DNA of 64,000 bases. It comes from Cohnella candidum (GTDB lineage Bacteria > Bacillota > Bacilli > Paenibacillales > Paenibacillaceae). This document shows positions 35,907 through 44,917 of this stretch, piece after piece. The stretch's first letter is position 1. Every line of letters starts with the position of its first letter. The notes beneath the pieces were generated by a model. That model was not told the origin of the DNA. It saw only the letters and a program-made list of their open reading frames with translations, and did not search any database. The position numbers and the translations under genes are program-made. The stretch covers positions 2,143,001 to 2,207,000 of the forward strand of contig NZ_CP033433.1 in NCBI RefSeq assembly GCF_003713065.1, read 5' to 3'.

Positions 35907-37487
35907 TCACCATTGCAAATCGTCGCTGGGCCAGTGATTCTCGATCCCTTCGCTGCGGATGAGCTCCAAAAACGATTCCAAATGTATGGCTTCTTCACGG
36001 ACTTGATGCGGCGCAATCCCATGTCTCACAGCGTAAGCCGCCAAGTAACCCGCCGACTCCCCGATGTTCCACTCCGTGGGATGCAGACGATAGCATCCGT
36101 TGGCGATCTGCGTCGTGCCGATGTTTTTGCAAGCCGGCAGCACGTTTTTCACGCGGATCGGAAGCAGCGCGCCGAGCGGAATTTCATACGGCACGCTCGG
36201 GATATAGCACATCCGGTTCGTGCGGGTCGTCGGGTGCAGATCGAGGAAATAGAAACCGACGCCGACGCTGTCATCGTACCGGCGAAGGCCTTGATCCCCC
36301 CTCAGCTCTTTGCTGACGTCGAATTCGGTGATCGTTTGTACGGCTTTGATCCTTCTCGACTCCCGGATGTACGGATGCTTCGCCAGCCCGTCCTCCGTTC
36401 CGAGCACGTCTTTGCGGAACCGGATGCCGGGGTAGCCGCGCCCCCCGTCCGGCCGCGGAGCTTCGGTCTGCAGCCAATGGACGAGCGAAAGGCTGAGCTG
36501 CCGGGCTCCTTCGAGGTTCTTCCGGCGTTCTTCTTCGGATACGCCATAGATCGGGCCCAGGAAGTAATCGTTCTGGCTCCAGTTCACGAGCGTGATGTCG
36601 CTCTCGAAGAATCCTTCTTCGAACTGTGCGGCGTCGATGATTCTCCGGTACGTCCAGAGCGGCATCGGGTCCTTGCCGTTCGGCATGAACGGGATTTCCC
36701 TCATCTCTCCCTCTTTGGCGACATTGGGAATCAACCAACCGAACATCGGTTCACTTGTATAAGGCGGCACGTACGAGCGCCAAAACTCGTATTGCTCCGG
36801 TTTGGGAATGGTGTAGTCTCCACCTTCTATGTAGTCCATCGCGAAAACATGCGTGATCGACTGCATGTCAAGCGGATCCGCCTGTTCCGGGGCATGCGGC
36901 TCTCCCGTTTCCGAACGGGACTCCGCGCCCGAAACGTATTCCACGCCCGCGAGCGGAAGCAGGTCGCCGCACTCCGTGGCGTCGATGAACATTTTCGCTT
37001 TCAACGTCACGACGACGCCCGTCTTTTCCGACTGAACGTCGACCGACTCCACCGTGTCCCCGTTCGAAACCGCGCTTACGGGCCGGCAATGGTACATCAA
37101 CGTAATACGTCCGCTGCTGACGTACGGGGCCAGCATATCTTCAAGAATCCGCAGCGCAACCTTCGGCTCGTGACAAATCCGGCTGACCCACCCGTTTCCG
37201 GGATTCAGGTTGGACTGGCTGCGGACATCCTCTTTCAACGGGTAATGATCCCGATAGTAGTTCCGGACCCTATCGCGAAACTCCCGGTAGGTGCGGGTGC
37301 ATCCGAAGTTTTCGATCCAAGGATGTTCATCCGGAGGAACCGCCTGACTGGTCAATTGTCCGCCGAGCCAATCGGTTTCTTCCGTGAGCAGGACGCGAAG
37401 TCCCGTCTTCGCCGCGGCCAAAGCGGCCATGCAGCCGCCGAGGCCGCCTCCCAATACGATAACGTCCGCCGTCTCTCCCATTCCCAT
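35907..37487 (-). CDS. FAD-dependent oxidoreductase (FAD_oxidored type)
   Basis: A 526-residue flavoprotein. The dinucleotide-binding motif is VIVLGGGLGGCMAALAAAK with ETDWLGGQLTSQ after it, and a second FAD-contact motif reads MFIDATECGDLLPLAG. This family occurs in sugar-utilisation loci with unclear chemistry. Two starts are possible, ATG 37487 and ATG 37481; AGAAGGG is nearer the first and better spaced from the second. It is probably the first gene of the operon running through the ROK kinase to the GNAT gene, since all gaps are 16-39 nt. Confidence 0.87.
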   Translation of the reverse strand: MGMGETADVIVLGGGLGGCMAALAAAKTGLRVLLTEETDWLGGQLTSQAVPPDEHPWIENFGCTRTYREFRDRVRNYYRDHYPLKEDVRSQSNLNPGNGWVSRICHEPKVALRILEDMLAPYVSSGRITLMYHCRPVSAVSNGDTVESVDVQSEKTGVVVTLKAKMFIDATECGDLLPLAGVEYVSGAESRSETGEPHAPEQADPLDMQSITHVFAMDYIEGGDYTIPKPEQYEFWRSYVPPYTSEPMFGWLIPNVAKEGEMREIPFMPNGKDPMPLWTYRRIIDAAQFEEGFFESDITLVNWSQNDYFLGPIYGVSEEERRKNLEGARQLSLSLVHWLQTEAPRPDGGRGYPGIRFRKDVLGTEDGLAKHPYIRESRRIKAVQTITEFDVSKELRGDQGLRRYDDSVGVGFYFLDLHPTTRTNRMCYIPSVPYEIPLGALLPIRVKNVLPACKNIGTTQIANGCYRLHPTEWNIGESAGYLAAYAVRHGIAPHQVREEAIHLESFLELIRSEGIENHWPSDDLQW

Positions 37488-37566
37488 CGCCCTTCTCTTC
37501 CAGTTTTCCTTGACGCTATTATCGTAACATAGGTAGAATGTTTACTCCACTATTCATTCGCATTTA

Positions 37567-37579
37567 GAAAAAAATATCC
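37567..37579. promoter_or_regulatory. Candidate RpiR operator before the FAD oxidoreductase operon
   Basis: On the minus strand GGATATTTTTTTC, the same 13-mer pattern as upstream of nanE and the transporter. It sits 80 nt before the start. Part of it overlaps the T-rich tail of the rpiR terminator, which weakens the case. Confidence 0.42.
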
Positions 37580-37582
37580 AAA

Positions 37583-37621
37583 ACAACAAAACGAAAGGAA
37601 CGATCCGATTCGGACCGTTCC
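37583..37621 (-). terminator. Terminator after the RpiR gene
   Basis: On the minus strand GGAACGGTCC pairs with GGATCGTTCC (one G-U pair) around GAATC, followed by the T-rich TTTCGTTTTGTTG. Confidence 0.65.
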
Positions 37622-37644
37622 CCTTGTCGTTTGCTTATCGCGGT

Positions 37645-38514
37645 TTAGTACAGCTTGTCCGCCACGGACATCGCCGTTTTCTCGAGCGATTCGGCGGCCG
37701 TGTCCATCTTCATGGACAACAGCGTCGTCAAAATGTTGAGCAGATGGATTTGCGTGAATTTCGTCGACAGCGCCCCGCCCTCCGTCGGCATCTCCCGGGA
37801 GGGAACGAGCAGCACCGTGTCCGCATGCGCGGCGATCGGCGAACGGAGGTGGCTCGTCAAGCAGATGACGCCCGCGCCGTTCTTCTTCGCTTGGCGAACC
37901 GGATCCACCAAATCCCTCGTGCTTCCCGACGTGGAAATTCCGAAGACGAGATCGCCCTTCTTCACCAAAGCGGCGGACATGGCGATGATATGCGCATCCC
38001 GGTGAACCTCTACGTTCATGCCCAGCCTCATCAGGCGGTAATGCAGATCCAGCGCGGTAATGCCGGAGGAACCGACGCCGTAGACGAAAATCCGGTTCGC
38101 CGCCATCATTTTGTCCACGGCCAACTTCAAGTTGTCCACGTTTACGAGATCCAGCGTATTCTTCAGCAGCCGCTCATGCTGCATCGTCAACTTGCGCGCG
38201 ACGGTCATGACGTCGTCCTCTTCGTCGATTTCCATGTTCGAAACCGAAGGCGGACGGTCGACCAGGTCCTGCGCGACGGACAGCTTGAATTCGTGGAATC
38301 CCCGGAAACCCAGCTTGCGGCAAAAGCGGATGACCGAAGTTTCCCCGACGCCCGCCTGTTCGGAGAGATCCGTCACGGTGGCCAGAACCGCTTCCTCGGG
38401 ATTGCTTTTGACGACGTCCGCCACTTTCTTCTCGGCTTTCGTCAAGGAGGAATAAATGCTCGATATCATCAGGAGTGTATTCGACTGTTGCAGCTTCGGG
38501 CCCACTCTGGCCAT
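37645..38514 (-). CDS. RpiR family transcriptional regulator (HTH plus SIS domain)
   Basis: A 289-residue regulator. The N-terminal HTH_6 domain contains TVTDLSEQAGVGETSVIRFC near residues 45-65, and the C-terminal sugar-isomerase (SIS) domain has VYGVGSSGITALDLHYRLM and FGISTSGSTRDLVD, which bind phosphosugars. RpiR proteins often control sialic acid, GlcNAc or MurNAc genes, which fits nanE and the ROK kinase here. ATG 38514 is preceded by a weak GAGG. A motif matching those before its probable targets lies about 100 nt upstream, suggesting autoregulation. Confidence 0.92.
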   Translation of the reverse strand: MARVGPKLQQSNTLLMISSIYSSLTKAEKKVADVVKSNPEEAVLATVTDLSEQAGVGETSVIRFCRKLGFRGFHEFKLSVAQDLVDRPPSVSNMEIDEEDDVMTVARKLTMQHERLLKNTLDLVNVDNLKLAVDKMMAANRIFVYGVGSSGITALDLHYRLMRLGMNVEVHRDAHIIAMSAALVKKGDLVFGISTSGSTRDLVDPVRQAKKNGAGVICLTSHLRSPIAAHADTVLLVPSREMPTEGGALSTKFTQIHLLNILTTLLSMKMDTAAESLEKTAMSVADKLY

Positions 38515-38610
38515 AAAATGACCTCGCTTTTTTAACGATCTTCGTAGTAAAAGAATAGTTCATCGCCGAACGAAAAACAAGCAAATAACTTCTTTATCCG
38601 AATCTGAAAA

Positions 38611-38623
38611 AGAGAAAATATCC
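38611..38623. promoter_or_regulatory. Candidate RpiR operator upstream of its own gene
   Basis: On the minus strand GGATATTTTCTCT, matching GGATATT-N3-TTC with a shift at the 3' end. The 188-nt gap 38515-38702 is AT-rich and otherwise holds nothing I can name. Confidence 0.38.
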
Positions 38624-38702
38624 AGTATTTCGGCGTTATCTATTTTATTCGACAAAAAATGAGTTTTTCCTTCTTCTGCCAGTCTTCTCCATCGGAAATC
38701 CG

Positions 38703-39791
38703 TTATTCATCCGTCGACAATAAGGCCTCCGCTTGCCTCACCGTCTCTTCCACGATGCCGGCCGCGCTTTGATCCGCCTTCAGCAAGCGAGTGCCCTGCC
38801 CGGCCCATAAGGACATGTACCCGGCATCGCCGCGTTCAGCCGCCGCATTGCGGATATCCCGCGTCGCCGTATTCTGCAATGGAAAAGCGAGCGGTTGAAG
38901 CCCGGCTTCATCCCATTGACGGAGGAAAGCGTTCATGATGCCTCTTGCGGGCCGGCCCGAAAAGGCTTTGGTAATAACGGTGCTTTCCTCCGAGCTCTCC
39001 AATAGCGCCTGGCGGTAAGCGGCGTGCGTGCCGGCTTCGGCCGCCGTCAGGAAACGCGTGCCCATTTGCACGCCTTGCGCGCCCAAGGCCAAAGCGGCAA
39101 CCAGTCCGCGTCCGTCCATGATCCCTCCCGCCGCGATAACCGGAACGGAAACCCGGTCCGCGATTTGCGGCACCAACGCGAAGGTGCCCACGTTGGCACC
39201 CATCGGGTGCAACGCCACGTCGAACGTACCGCGATGTCCGCCGGCTTCGGTGCCTTGGGCGACGATCGCGTCGCAGCCCGCCTGTTCGGCCATTTCAGCT
39301 TCCCGAACGGTCGTCGCCATCGCGATCACTTTCGCTCCTGCTGCTTTCGCCTGCGTCATGAAAGGTTCCGGTAAAATGCCGAAGGCCGTGCTGATGACCG
39401 GCACCTTCTCTTCGAGCAACGCTTGGACTTGCTCCGCAAATGGATCGGGAACAGCCGCCGGACCGTCGGAAACCCGGGGAATGCCCAGCTCTTCCCGGAT
39501 CCGGTTCAACTGCGCTTGAATCTCTTCCGGCCGCACGCCGTCTTGGGACATCGGGCTTGCCGCGAACAGGTTGACCGCGAAAGGCCGGTCCGTTAGAGTG
39601 CGAACGCGGCGGACCGCTTCGCGGATGGCGTCCGGCGTCAAGTAGGCGGCTCCCAGCGTGCCGAGTCCTCCGGCGTTCGAGACGGCGGCCGCCAACTCTG
39701 GCGTTGACGGGCCTCCCGCCATGCCCGCCGCGATAATGGGATACCGGATGCCCAGCAGCCGGCAGAGCGGGGTTTCCAATTTCAAACGCAT
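38703..39791 (-). CDS. Nitronate monooxygenase (2-nitropropane dioxygenase family)
   Basis: A 362-residue FMN-dependent TIM barrel. RYPIIAAGMAGGPSTPELAA opens the barrel; QGTEAGGHRGTFD near residue 195 and VIAAGGIMDGRGLVAALALG bind FMN phosphate. The full-length C-terminal extension (GYMSLWAGQGTRLLK) fits nitronate monooxygenase class I better than the shorter FabK-type enoyl reductases. It detoxifies nitronates such as propionate-3-nitronate. It stands alone between the RpiR gene and the siderophore genes. Confidence 0.88.
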   Translation of the reverse strand: MRLKLETPLCRLLGIRYPIIAAGMAGGPSTPELAAAVSNAGGLGTLGAAYLTPDAIREAVRRVRTLTDRPFAVNLFAASPMSQDGVRPEEIQAQLNRIREELGIPRVSDGPAAVPDPFAEQVQALLEEKVPVISTAFGILPEPFMTQAKAAGAKVIAMATTVREAEMAEQAGCDAIVAQGTEAGGHRGTFDVALHPMGANVGTFALVPQIADRVSVPVIAAGGIMDGRGLVAALALGAQGVQMGTRFLTAAEAGTHAAYRQALLESSEESTVITKAFSGRPARGIMNAFLRQWDEAGLQPLAFPLQNTATRDIRNAAAERGDAGYMSLWAGQGTRLLKADQSAAGIVEETVRQAEALLSTDE

Positions 39792-39835
39792 GGTATTCTT
39801 TCCCCTCTTCTAAGAATCGTGACGCTTCAACATGC

Positions 39836-39884
39836 AAAAAATCGCCGATCCGCCGCCTGGAAGGCGGGAATATCGACGTTTTTT
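39836..39884 (-). terminator. Terminator of the siderophore-uptake operon
   Basis: On the minus strand CGTCGAT...CCGCC, loop TTCCA, GGCGG...ATCGGCG, followed by TTTTTT. It sits just after the ATPase gene. Confidence 0.7.
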
Positions 39885-39899
39885 CGAATTCGCAATTCC

Positions 39900-40712
39900 C
39901 TATTTGCCGGCCGCAGCCGCAACCGGTTCGTCCGCCAACGCATAAGGCAGGCAGAGCGGCACGCCCGTCCGGGGATCCTTAACGATGTCGGCCCGGATCC
40001 CGAACACCTCGCTTAACACGTTCTCCGTCATGACCTCGGCGGTCGGGCCTTCGCTCACCACGGTCCCCTGCTTGATGGCGACCATGTGGTGGGCGTAACG
40101 CGTCGCATGGTTCAAATCGTGGACGACCATCACGATCGTCCGCTTCTCGTCTTCGTTCAGCTTGCGAAGCAGCTGCAGCACTTCCAGCTGATGCCCCATG
40201 TCCAGGTACGTGGTGGGTTCGTCCAGGAAGAGGAACCGCGTATTCTGCGCGAGCGCCATCGCGATCCAAGCACGCTGCCGTTGGCCGCCGGAAAGCTGGT
40301 CAACCGGCCGGTCTTTGAATCCCGTCATTCCGGTCACTTCCAAAGCCCACTTCACGACGTCCAAATCGAGCTTGCTCATCCCGCCGAAGCCGCTCTGGTA
40401 CGGAAACCGGCCGTATCCGACCAGTTCGTTAACGGTCAATCCGTCCGGCGCGGTCGGGTTTTGCGGCAGGATCGCGAGCTGTTTGGCCACTTCCTTCGTC
40501 GGCAAGGCATGAATGGATTTGCCGTCCAGCAGCACGTTTCCCGACTGCGGTTTGATGAGGCGCGCCATCGCCTTCAAAATCGTCGATTTGCCGGATCCGT
40601 TCGCCCCGACAAGAGCGGTGATTTTGCCGGTCGGGATGCTGAGATTCAAGTTCCGCACGACGATCCGGTCCATATACGCGATGTCCAGCAATTCCGTGTT
40701 GATTTTCACCAT
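39900..40712 (-). CDS. Iron-siderophore ABC transporter ATP-binding protein, FecE/FhuC type
   Basis: A 270-residue ATPase. Walker [10 protein letters not shown], signature [15 protein letters not shown], Walker [12 protein letters not shown] and the H-loop [13 protein letters not shown] are all present. [13 protein letters not shown] is typical of the siderophore subfamily. It powers the two FecCD-type permeases encoded upstream. It is the last gene of the Fur-box-led operon with the binding protein and the FhuF-like reductase. Confidence 0.95.
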   Translation of the reverse strand: MVKINTELLDIAYMDRIVVRNLNLSIPTGKITALVGANGSGKSTILKAMARLIKPQSGNVLLDGKSIHALPTKEVAKQLAILPQNPTAPDGLTVNELVGYGRFPYQSGFGGMSKLDLDVVKWALEVTGMTGFKDRPVDQLSGGQRQRAWIAMALAQNTRFLFLDEPTTYLDMGHQLEVLQLLRKLNEDEKRTIVMVVHDLNHATRYAHHMVAIKQGTVVSEGPTAEVMTENVLSEVFGIRADIVKDPRTGVPLCLPYALADEPVAAAAGK

Positions 40713-40745
40713 TGGGCCATTCCCCGTTTCCGTGCCGAGATGATC

Positions 40746-41546
40746 TTAGCGCTGCGCAGCCGCAGCCAGAATCGTTTCCTTCATCCGTTCCCGTTCTTCG
40801 GGTGTCAGTCGAGGGCAATTATAACACTTTTCGCCGCCCTCCCGGCAGTCGTACATGCAGCATGCGGAGCGGAGCATCGTCTCTCCGCCGGGCTTCCAAG
40901 GGTTGTCGACGTACCTCGGACGGTGATGGAACGGGTTTTTCCTCCGACCGAACGCCTCCGGCGAGAGCCGTTCCTTCAATACCTCCGACTCCCGGTCGAG
41001 CCTGTCCGTGAACGCTGTATCCGATTCGGTCTCGGCCATGTATTCCCGCATCGCAGCCAGTCTGCCGCCGAATTGGTTCCAGATGAGGTCCGGCTTCACG
41101 CCGGCGCCGGCGGTCATCGTGCCGATCGCCGGGTTGATCTGGTCGGCGAAATATGCGCGCCAATGCTCCTCCAGCACTCCTTCCCGACCGGAGTCGGGCA
41201 ACTCCGCGAAACGCACTTCCCGAATCCGGTAGCCGAGATAGACGTAGCCGTTTCGGATGCCGAGCTGGAAATCCAAATTCCCGAGATCCAGATCCAAAAG
41301 CCGATCGTATTTCGCGAGAAACAGCAGCTTGGTGAACACGAGATTAAACAGCGTGATCCCCGCGAACGACACCGGAAGCGTAAGGCCGATCGCCTTGTAC
41401 ATGCGGCCCGCCGTATGGAGGGCAAGGAACGCTTCGGAAGGAAGCAGCCAATCCGAGGCGGGCATCTGAAACGACGGCTCGGAAGCCCCGCCCGGCGAGA
41501 TGTTGAAAAACCGCTCCGTCAGTGAGAAATCCCATTCCGCCGTCAT
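40746..41546 (-). CDS. FhuF-like siderophore-iron reductase, [2Fe-2S]
   Basis: A 266-residue protein with the C-terminal motif C-C-x10-C-x2-C (CCMYDCREGGEKCYNC), which is the FhuF iron-sulfur binding pattern. The rest is a weakly conserved helical domain. It probably reduces Fe(III)-siderophore in the cytoplasm to release iron. ATG 41546 has GGAGGAGGG upstream; the frame extends six codons further without a site. Between binding-protein and ATPase genes in a Fur-regulated operon, which supports the call. Confidence 0.88.
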   Translation of the reverse strand: MTAEWDFSLTERFFNISPGGASEPSFQMPASDWLLPSEAFLALHTAGRMYKAIGLTLPVSFAGITLFNLVFTKLLFLAKYDRLLDLDLGNLDFQLGIRNGYVYLGYRIREVRFAELPDSGREGVLEEHWRAYFADQINPAIGTMTAGAGVKPDLIWNQFGGRLAAMREYMAETESDTAFTDRLDRESEVLKERLSPEAFGRRKNPFHHRPRYVDNPWKPGGETMLRSACCMYDCREGGEKCYNCPRLTPEERERMKETILAAAAQR

Positions 41547-41570
41547 CCGATGCCCTCCTCCCATGCGAAT

Positions 41571-42581
41571 TTACTTGATGCCGAGCGACGCCGTCAGATC
41601 GTCCATGACCTTTTCCCCGGCAATGGCGCCGCTGTACAGCCAGCTGCTCGTCGAACTCATTTCATAGACATGGCCCGCCTTCACGGCCGGAATGCCTTGC
41701 CAAATCGGGTTTTTGAGCGTTTCCGCTCCTTCGCCTTTGTCGCCGTTGACGAGGAAGACGTAGTCCGCGTCCAGCTCCGCCAGCTTCTCGAGGGTAACCG
41801 GGTTCCAAGAAGCTTTGGCCGATTCCGGCAAGCCCGTCACGAGGTTCGGAGCTTTCAAACCGAGGTCTCCATACAGCACGGCTCCGCTCGACAGCTTCTC
41901 GTCGACCATGTAAAACTGCTTTTGCACGAGCCACAGGATGGCCACCGATTTCGAGCCGATCGCGGACTCGACTTTGGCCTTCGCAGCGGCGGCTTTGGCG
42001 TCGTAAGCTTCGATCGCTTTCTTCGCTTCCTCGGATTTGCCCAGGAGTTCGCCGATTTTCAGCAGCGTTTGTCTCCAGTCCCTGATCAAGTCGTCGCCCA
42101 GCACGTATGTAGGCGCGATTTTGGAATATTGGTCGTAAAGGCCGTTTTGAACCTGGGAAGCCGAACCGATCAGGATCAAGTCCGGAGCGAAGCTCGCCAC
42201 CGATTCCGGCGGCAGGTCATAGCTGATCGTCGGCACGTCTTTCAACGAAGACGACAGGTAGTCTTGAATGCCGTTGGCGACGGACCATTGCGCGACCGGC
42301 TTGACGCCGAGCGTGACGAGGTGGTCTTCCAGGTAACTCGCCAGTACTTTCTGCGGGTTGGCCGGAATGGTGACCTGATGGCCCATGGAGTCCGTGACGG
42401 TTTTTTCGGCGGCCCCGGAATCCGATGGCGCCCCAGACGACGAAGAAGGAGAATTTGCCGGCGAAGAGGCTGTGCCTCCTTCGTTATTGGAAGCTCCGCA
42501 GGCGGATAAAGTCAGCGCCATAACGAGGGCGACGACGGTTATGATGAGGTTCTTGCGGGTTTTGGCCGATTTCGAAATCAA
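41571..42581 (-). CDS. Iron-siderophore ABC transporter substrate-binding lipoprotein
   Basis: A 336-residue class III binding protein. Signal peptide ends in lipobox LSAC (Cys 28), then a Ser-rich linker and TVTDSMGHQVTIPANPQKVL, the usual start of the FepB/FhuD-like fold; the two lobes are joined by the long helix around residues 185-215. The TTG start at 42581 has GGGAGGAACC upstream. A perfect Fur box lies about 57 nt upstream. The siderophore is unknown; no biosynthesis genes are in the window. Confidence 0.94.
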   Translation of the reverse strand: MISKSAKTRKNLIITVVALVMALTLSACGASNNEGGTASSPANSPSSSSGAPSDSGAAEKTVTDSMGHQVTIPANPQKVLASYLEDHLVTLGVKPVAQWSVANGIQDYLSSSLKDVPTISYDLPPESVASFAPDLILIGSASQVQNGLYDQYSKIAPTYVLGDDLIRDWRQTLLKIGELLGKSEEAKKAIEAYDAKAAAAKAKVESAIGSKSVAILWLVQKQFYMVDEKLSSGAVLYGDLGLKAPNLVTGLPESAKASWNPVTLEKLAELDADYVFLVNGDKGEGAETLKNPIWQGIPAVKAGHVYEMSSTSSWLYSGAIAGEKVMDDLTASLGIK

Positions 42582-42637
42582 TGTAGGTTCCTCCCGTGGA
42601 TAAGCGCAATGGAATACGCGAATAATGACATTTCAAA

Positions 42638-42652
42638 TGATAATGATTATCA
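42638..42652. promoter_or_regulatory. Fur box, binding protein-fhuF-ATPase operon
   Basis: TGATAATGATTATCA is a perfect 7-1-7 Fur palindrome upstream of the binding-protein start, and just downstream in transcription of the permease genes, giving the second half of the locus its own iron control. Confidence 0.9.
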
Positions 42653-42681
42653 ATCGCAGTGTCAAGTCGAGAAATTCGCTT

Positions 42682-43686
42682 TTAATTTTTGGCCCTCGCC
42701 AGGAGGAACAAAAAGTACGGAGCGCCGATGACCGCAACGACGACACCGGTTGGAATTTCCCCGGACTTCAGCGCGATTCTCGCGATCGTGTCCGCGACGA
42801 TGAGCAGCAGGGCGCCGATCAGCGCGGACGCAGGGAGTGCGTGTTGGTGCTGCGGCCCGACGAGCCTTCTCGCCAGATGGGGACCGATCAGTCCCACGAA
42901 CGCGATGCCTCCCCCCACCGCCACGCAAGCGCCTGCCAAGCCCACGGCCATCGCCAGCAGCCCGATCCGTTCTTTACGCACTCGGGTACCGAGCCCGGTC
43001 GCCTGCAGGTCGCCGAGCGCGAACATGTTGAGCACGCGGGCTTTCATGAAAGCCGCCGGAATCAAAATGACGATCCAAGGCAGCAGCGCCGTCACGAACT
43101 TCCAATTGGAGCCCCAAATGCTGCCGGCCAGCCAGATCGAGACGAATTGATACTGGGCCGGGTCCAGCCGGATCGTCAGCACGAGCATGGCCGCGGAAAT
43201 TCCGGCCGCGACCGCGATGCCCACGATGAGAAGACGGGAGGGAGACACGTCTCCTTGCTTCTGGTAAGCGAGCAGATAGATGGCCGCTGCGGTCAAGCCC
43301 GCTCCGATCAAAGCGATAGCCGGAAGCAGGTAGACCGGAGCCACCGTCTGAACGGGATAAAACGAAATATACAAAATAACGGCCAAACCCGCTCCCGCGT
43401 TAATGCCGAGGATGCCCGGCTCCGCGAGCGCATTGCGGGTCGTGCCTTGAAGAATGCAGCCGGATACGGCAAACCCCGCTCCTACCAACAGGGAAATGAC
43501 GATGCGGGGAAGCCGGAAGTCGAACAGGATCAAGGCTTCTCCGGCGGTCCCCCGGCCGATCAGCGTCTGCCATACGTCCGAGGGAGACAAGCGGACCTGC
43601 CCGGAATTCAAGCTGAAAATCAGCGCGATCAGAATGAGTACGCCGATGACGGCCATGACGATGGCGGCACGTTTCGCGCGATTCAT
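42682..43686 (-). CDS. FecCD family siderophore permease
   Basis: A 334-residue permease with about ten transmembrane helices. GFAVSGCILQGTTRNALAEP near residue 60 and GIAFVGLIGPHLARRLVGPQ near 270 are the family signatures. The start overlaps the stop of the upstream permease by one base (TAATG), so the two subunits are translationally coupled and form the membrane heterodimer. Confidence 0.94.
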   Translation of the reverse strand: MNRAKRAAIVMAVIGVLILIALIFSLNSGQVRLSPSDVWQTLIGRGTAGEALILFDFRLPRIVISLLVGAGFAVSGCILQGTTRNALAEPGILGINAGAGLAVILYISFYPVQTVAPVYLLPAIALIGAGLTAAAIYLLAYQKQGDVSPSRLLIVGIAVAAGISAAMLVLTIRLDPAQYQFVSIWLAGSIWGSNWKFVTALLPWIVILIPAAFMKARVLNMFALGDLQATGLGTRVRKERIGLLAMAVGLAGACVAVGGGIAFVGLIGPHLARRLVGPQHQHALPASALIGALLLIVADTIARIALKSGEIPTGVVVAVIGAPYFLFLLARAKN

Positions 43687-44720
43687 TAAAACACCTTCTT
43701 TTCGGTCCGGGCCATGATCAGGAAAACGGGAACGCCGATGATCGCGATCAGGGCGCCGATCGGCGTTTCATATGGCGGACGGACCATCCGGCCTGCGATG
43801 TCGGCATAAACCATCAGCAGGCTTCCGATCATCGCGGAGCATGGGATGACGAAGCGATAGTCGGTTCCAACAAGAATGCGGGCCACATGCGGAATGATCA
43901 GGCCGATGAAGGCGACCGGTCCCGCGAGCGAAACGGCCGTACCCGCCAGAACGAGGACGGCGAGCGTGCAGACGGCTCTTACCCTTCCGGTTTTTTGGCC
44001 CAAACCGGTCGCCACCTCGTCTCCCATGCTCATCAGCGTCAGCGGTTTGGCATACCATACCGCCGCCGCGAGTCCGGCGACGGCGCAAGGCAGCGCCCAA
44101 CGAACCTGCATCCACTGCGTGCCGGCCAAGCCGCCCGCATACCAGAACGCGAGGTCTTGTCCGATCCGAAACAGCAAAGCGACGCCTTCGCTCAGCGCGA
44201 GCAGCAGCGAGGAAACCGCAGCCCCGGCCACCGTCAGGCGCAAGGGGGTCATCCCCCCGCGCGCCATGGAGCTGATTCCGTATACGAGCCCCGCCCCGAG
44301 AGCGGCGCCCGCGAAGGACAACGCCAGCACCTGCGAATACGGCAGGCCCGGAGCCAATGCCAAGCATAAAGCCAGCACCAGTCCGGCGCCGGCGTTCAGG
44401 CCGAGCAATCCCGAATCGGCCAGCGGGTTTCTCGTCATTCCCTGCATGACCGCGCCAGCCACGGAGAAACTCGCGCCGGTGACGGCGCCGGCCAGCGCTC
44501 TCGGCAGGCGCAGATCCTTGACGACCAGATGCTGGTTCTGCCCCGGGTCGAAATGAACCAGGGCTTGCCAGACCGTATCAAGGGAAATTTTCACGGCGCC
44601 GACCGAGATCGAGACGGCGATGCCGAAGAGGAGAAGCAGGAACCCTCCGATCAGCACGATCAACATCGCCGCGAGAGGGTCCGTCCTTTTATCGGAACGG
44701 CCATTCAGCTTCGAATTCAT
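43686..44720 (-). CDS. FecCD family siderophore permease
   Basis: A 344-residue partner of the downstream permease, about ten transmembrane helices. SFSVAGAVMQGMTRNPLADS and GPVAFIGLIIPHVARILVG are the signatures. ATG 44720 has AGGTGAG upstream; the frame is open nine codons further but would read through the ribosome binding site. First gene behind the Fur box at 44751. Confidence 0.94.
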   Translation of the reverse strand: MNSKLNGRSDKRTDPLAAMLIVLIGGFLLLLFGIAVSISVGAVKISLDTVWQALVHFDPGQNQHLVVKDLRLPRALAGAVTGASFSVAGAVMQGMTRNPLADSGLLGLNAGAGLVLALCLALAPGLPYSQVLALSFAGAALGAGLVYGISSMARGGMTPLRLTVAGAAVSSLLLALSEGVALLFRIGQDLAFWYAGGLAGTQWMQVRWALPCAVAGLAAAVWYAKPLTLMSMGDEVATGLGQKTGRVRAVCTLAVLVLAGTAVSLAGPVAFIGLIIPHVARILVGTDYRFVIPCSAMIGSLLMVYADIAGRMVRPPYETPIGALIAIIGVPVFLIMARTEKKVF

Positions 44721-44750
44721 GAACTCACCTTTTGTGGAAAATATCAACGA

Positions 44751-44765
44751 TGATAACGATTATCA
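44751..44765. promoter_or_regulatory. Fur box, permease operon
   Basis: TGATAACGATTATCA, one mismatch from the perfect 7-1-7 palindrome, about 30 nt before the permease start. Confidence 0.85.
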
Positions 44766-44865
44766 TTTTCATATTATAAAAGAATGCTTCCTCGCTGTCC
44801 AACCGCCGTTTCCCTCTCTTTGTCACTTGAGACACTTACCCTTAACCGGGACCGCCTGACCCAAT

Positions 44866-44910
44866 AAAAAGCGGAGCCTGAGACCGAATCCGGTCCAAGC
44901 TCCGCTTTTC
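44866..44910 (-). terminator. Terminator of the peptide-transporter operon
   Basis: On the minus strand AAAAGCGGAGC pairs with GCTCCGCTTTTT around an inner GACCG/CGGTC hairpin. It lies right after the DppF-type gene. Confidence 0.85.
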
Positions 44911-44917
44911 GAAATTC

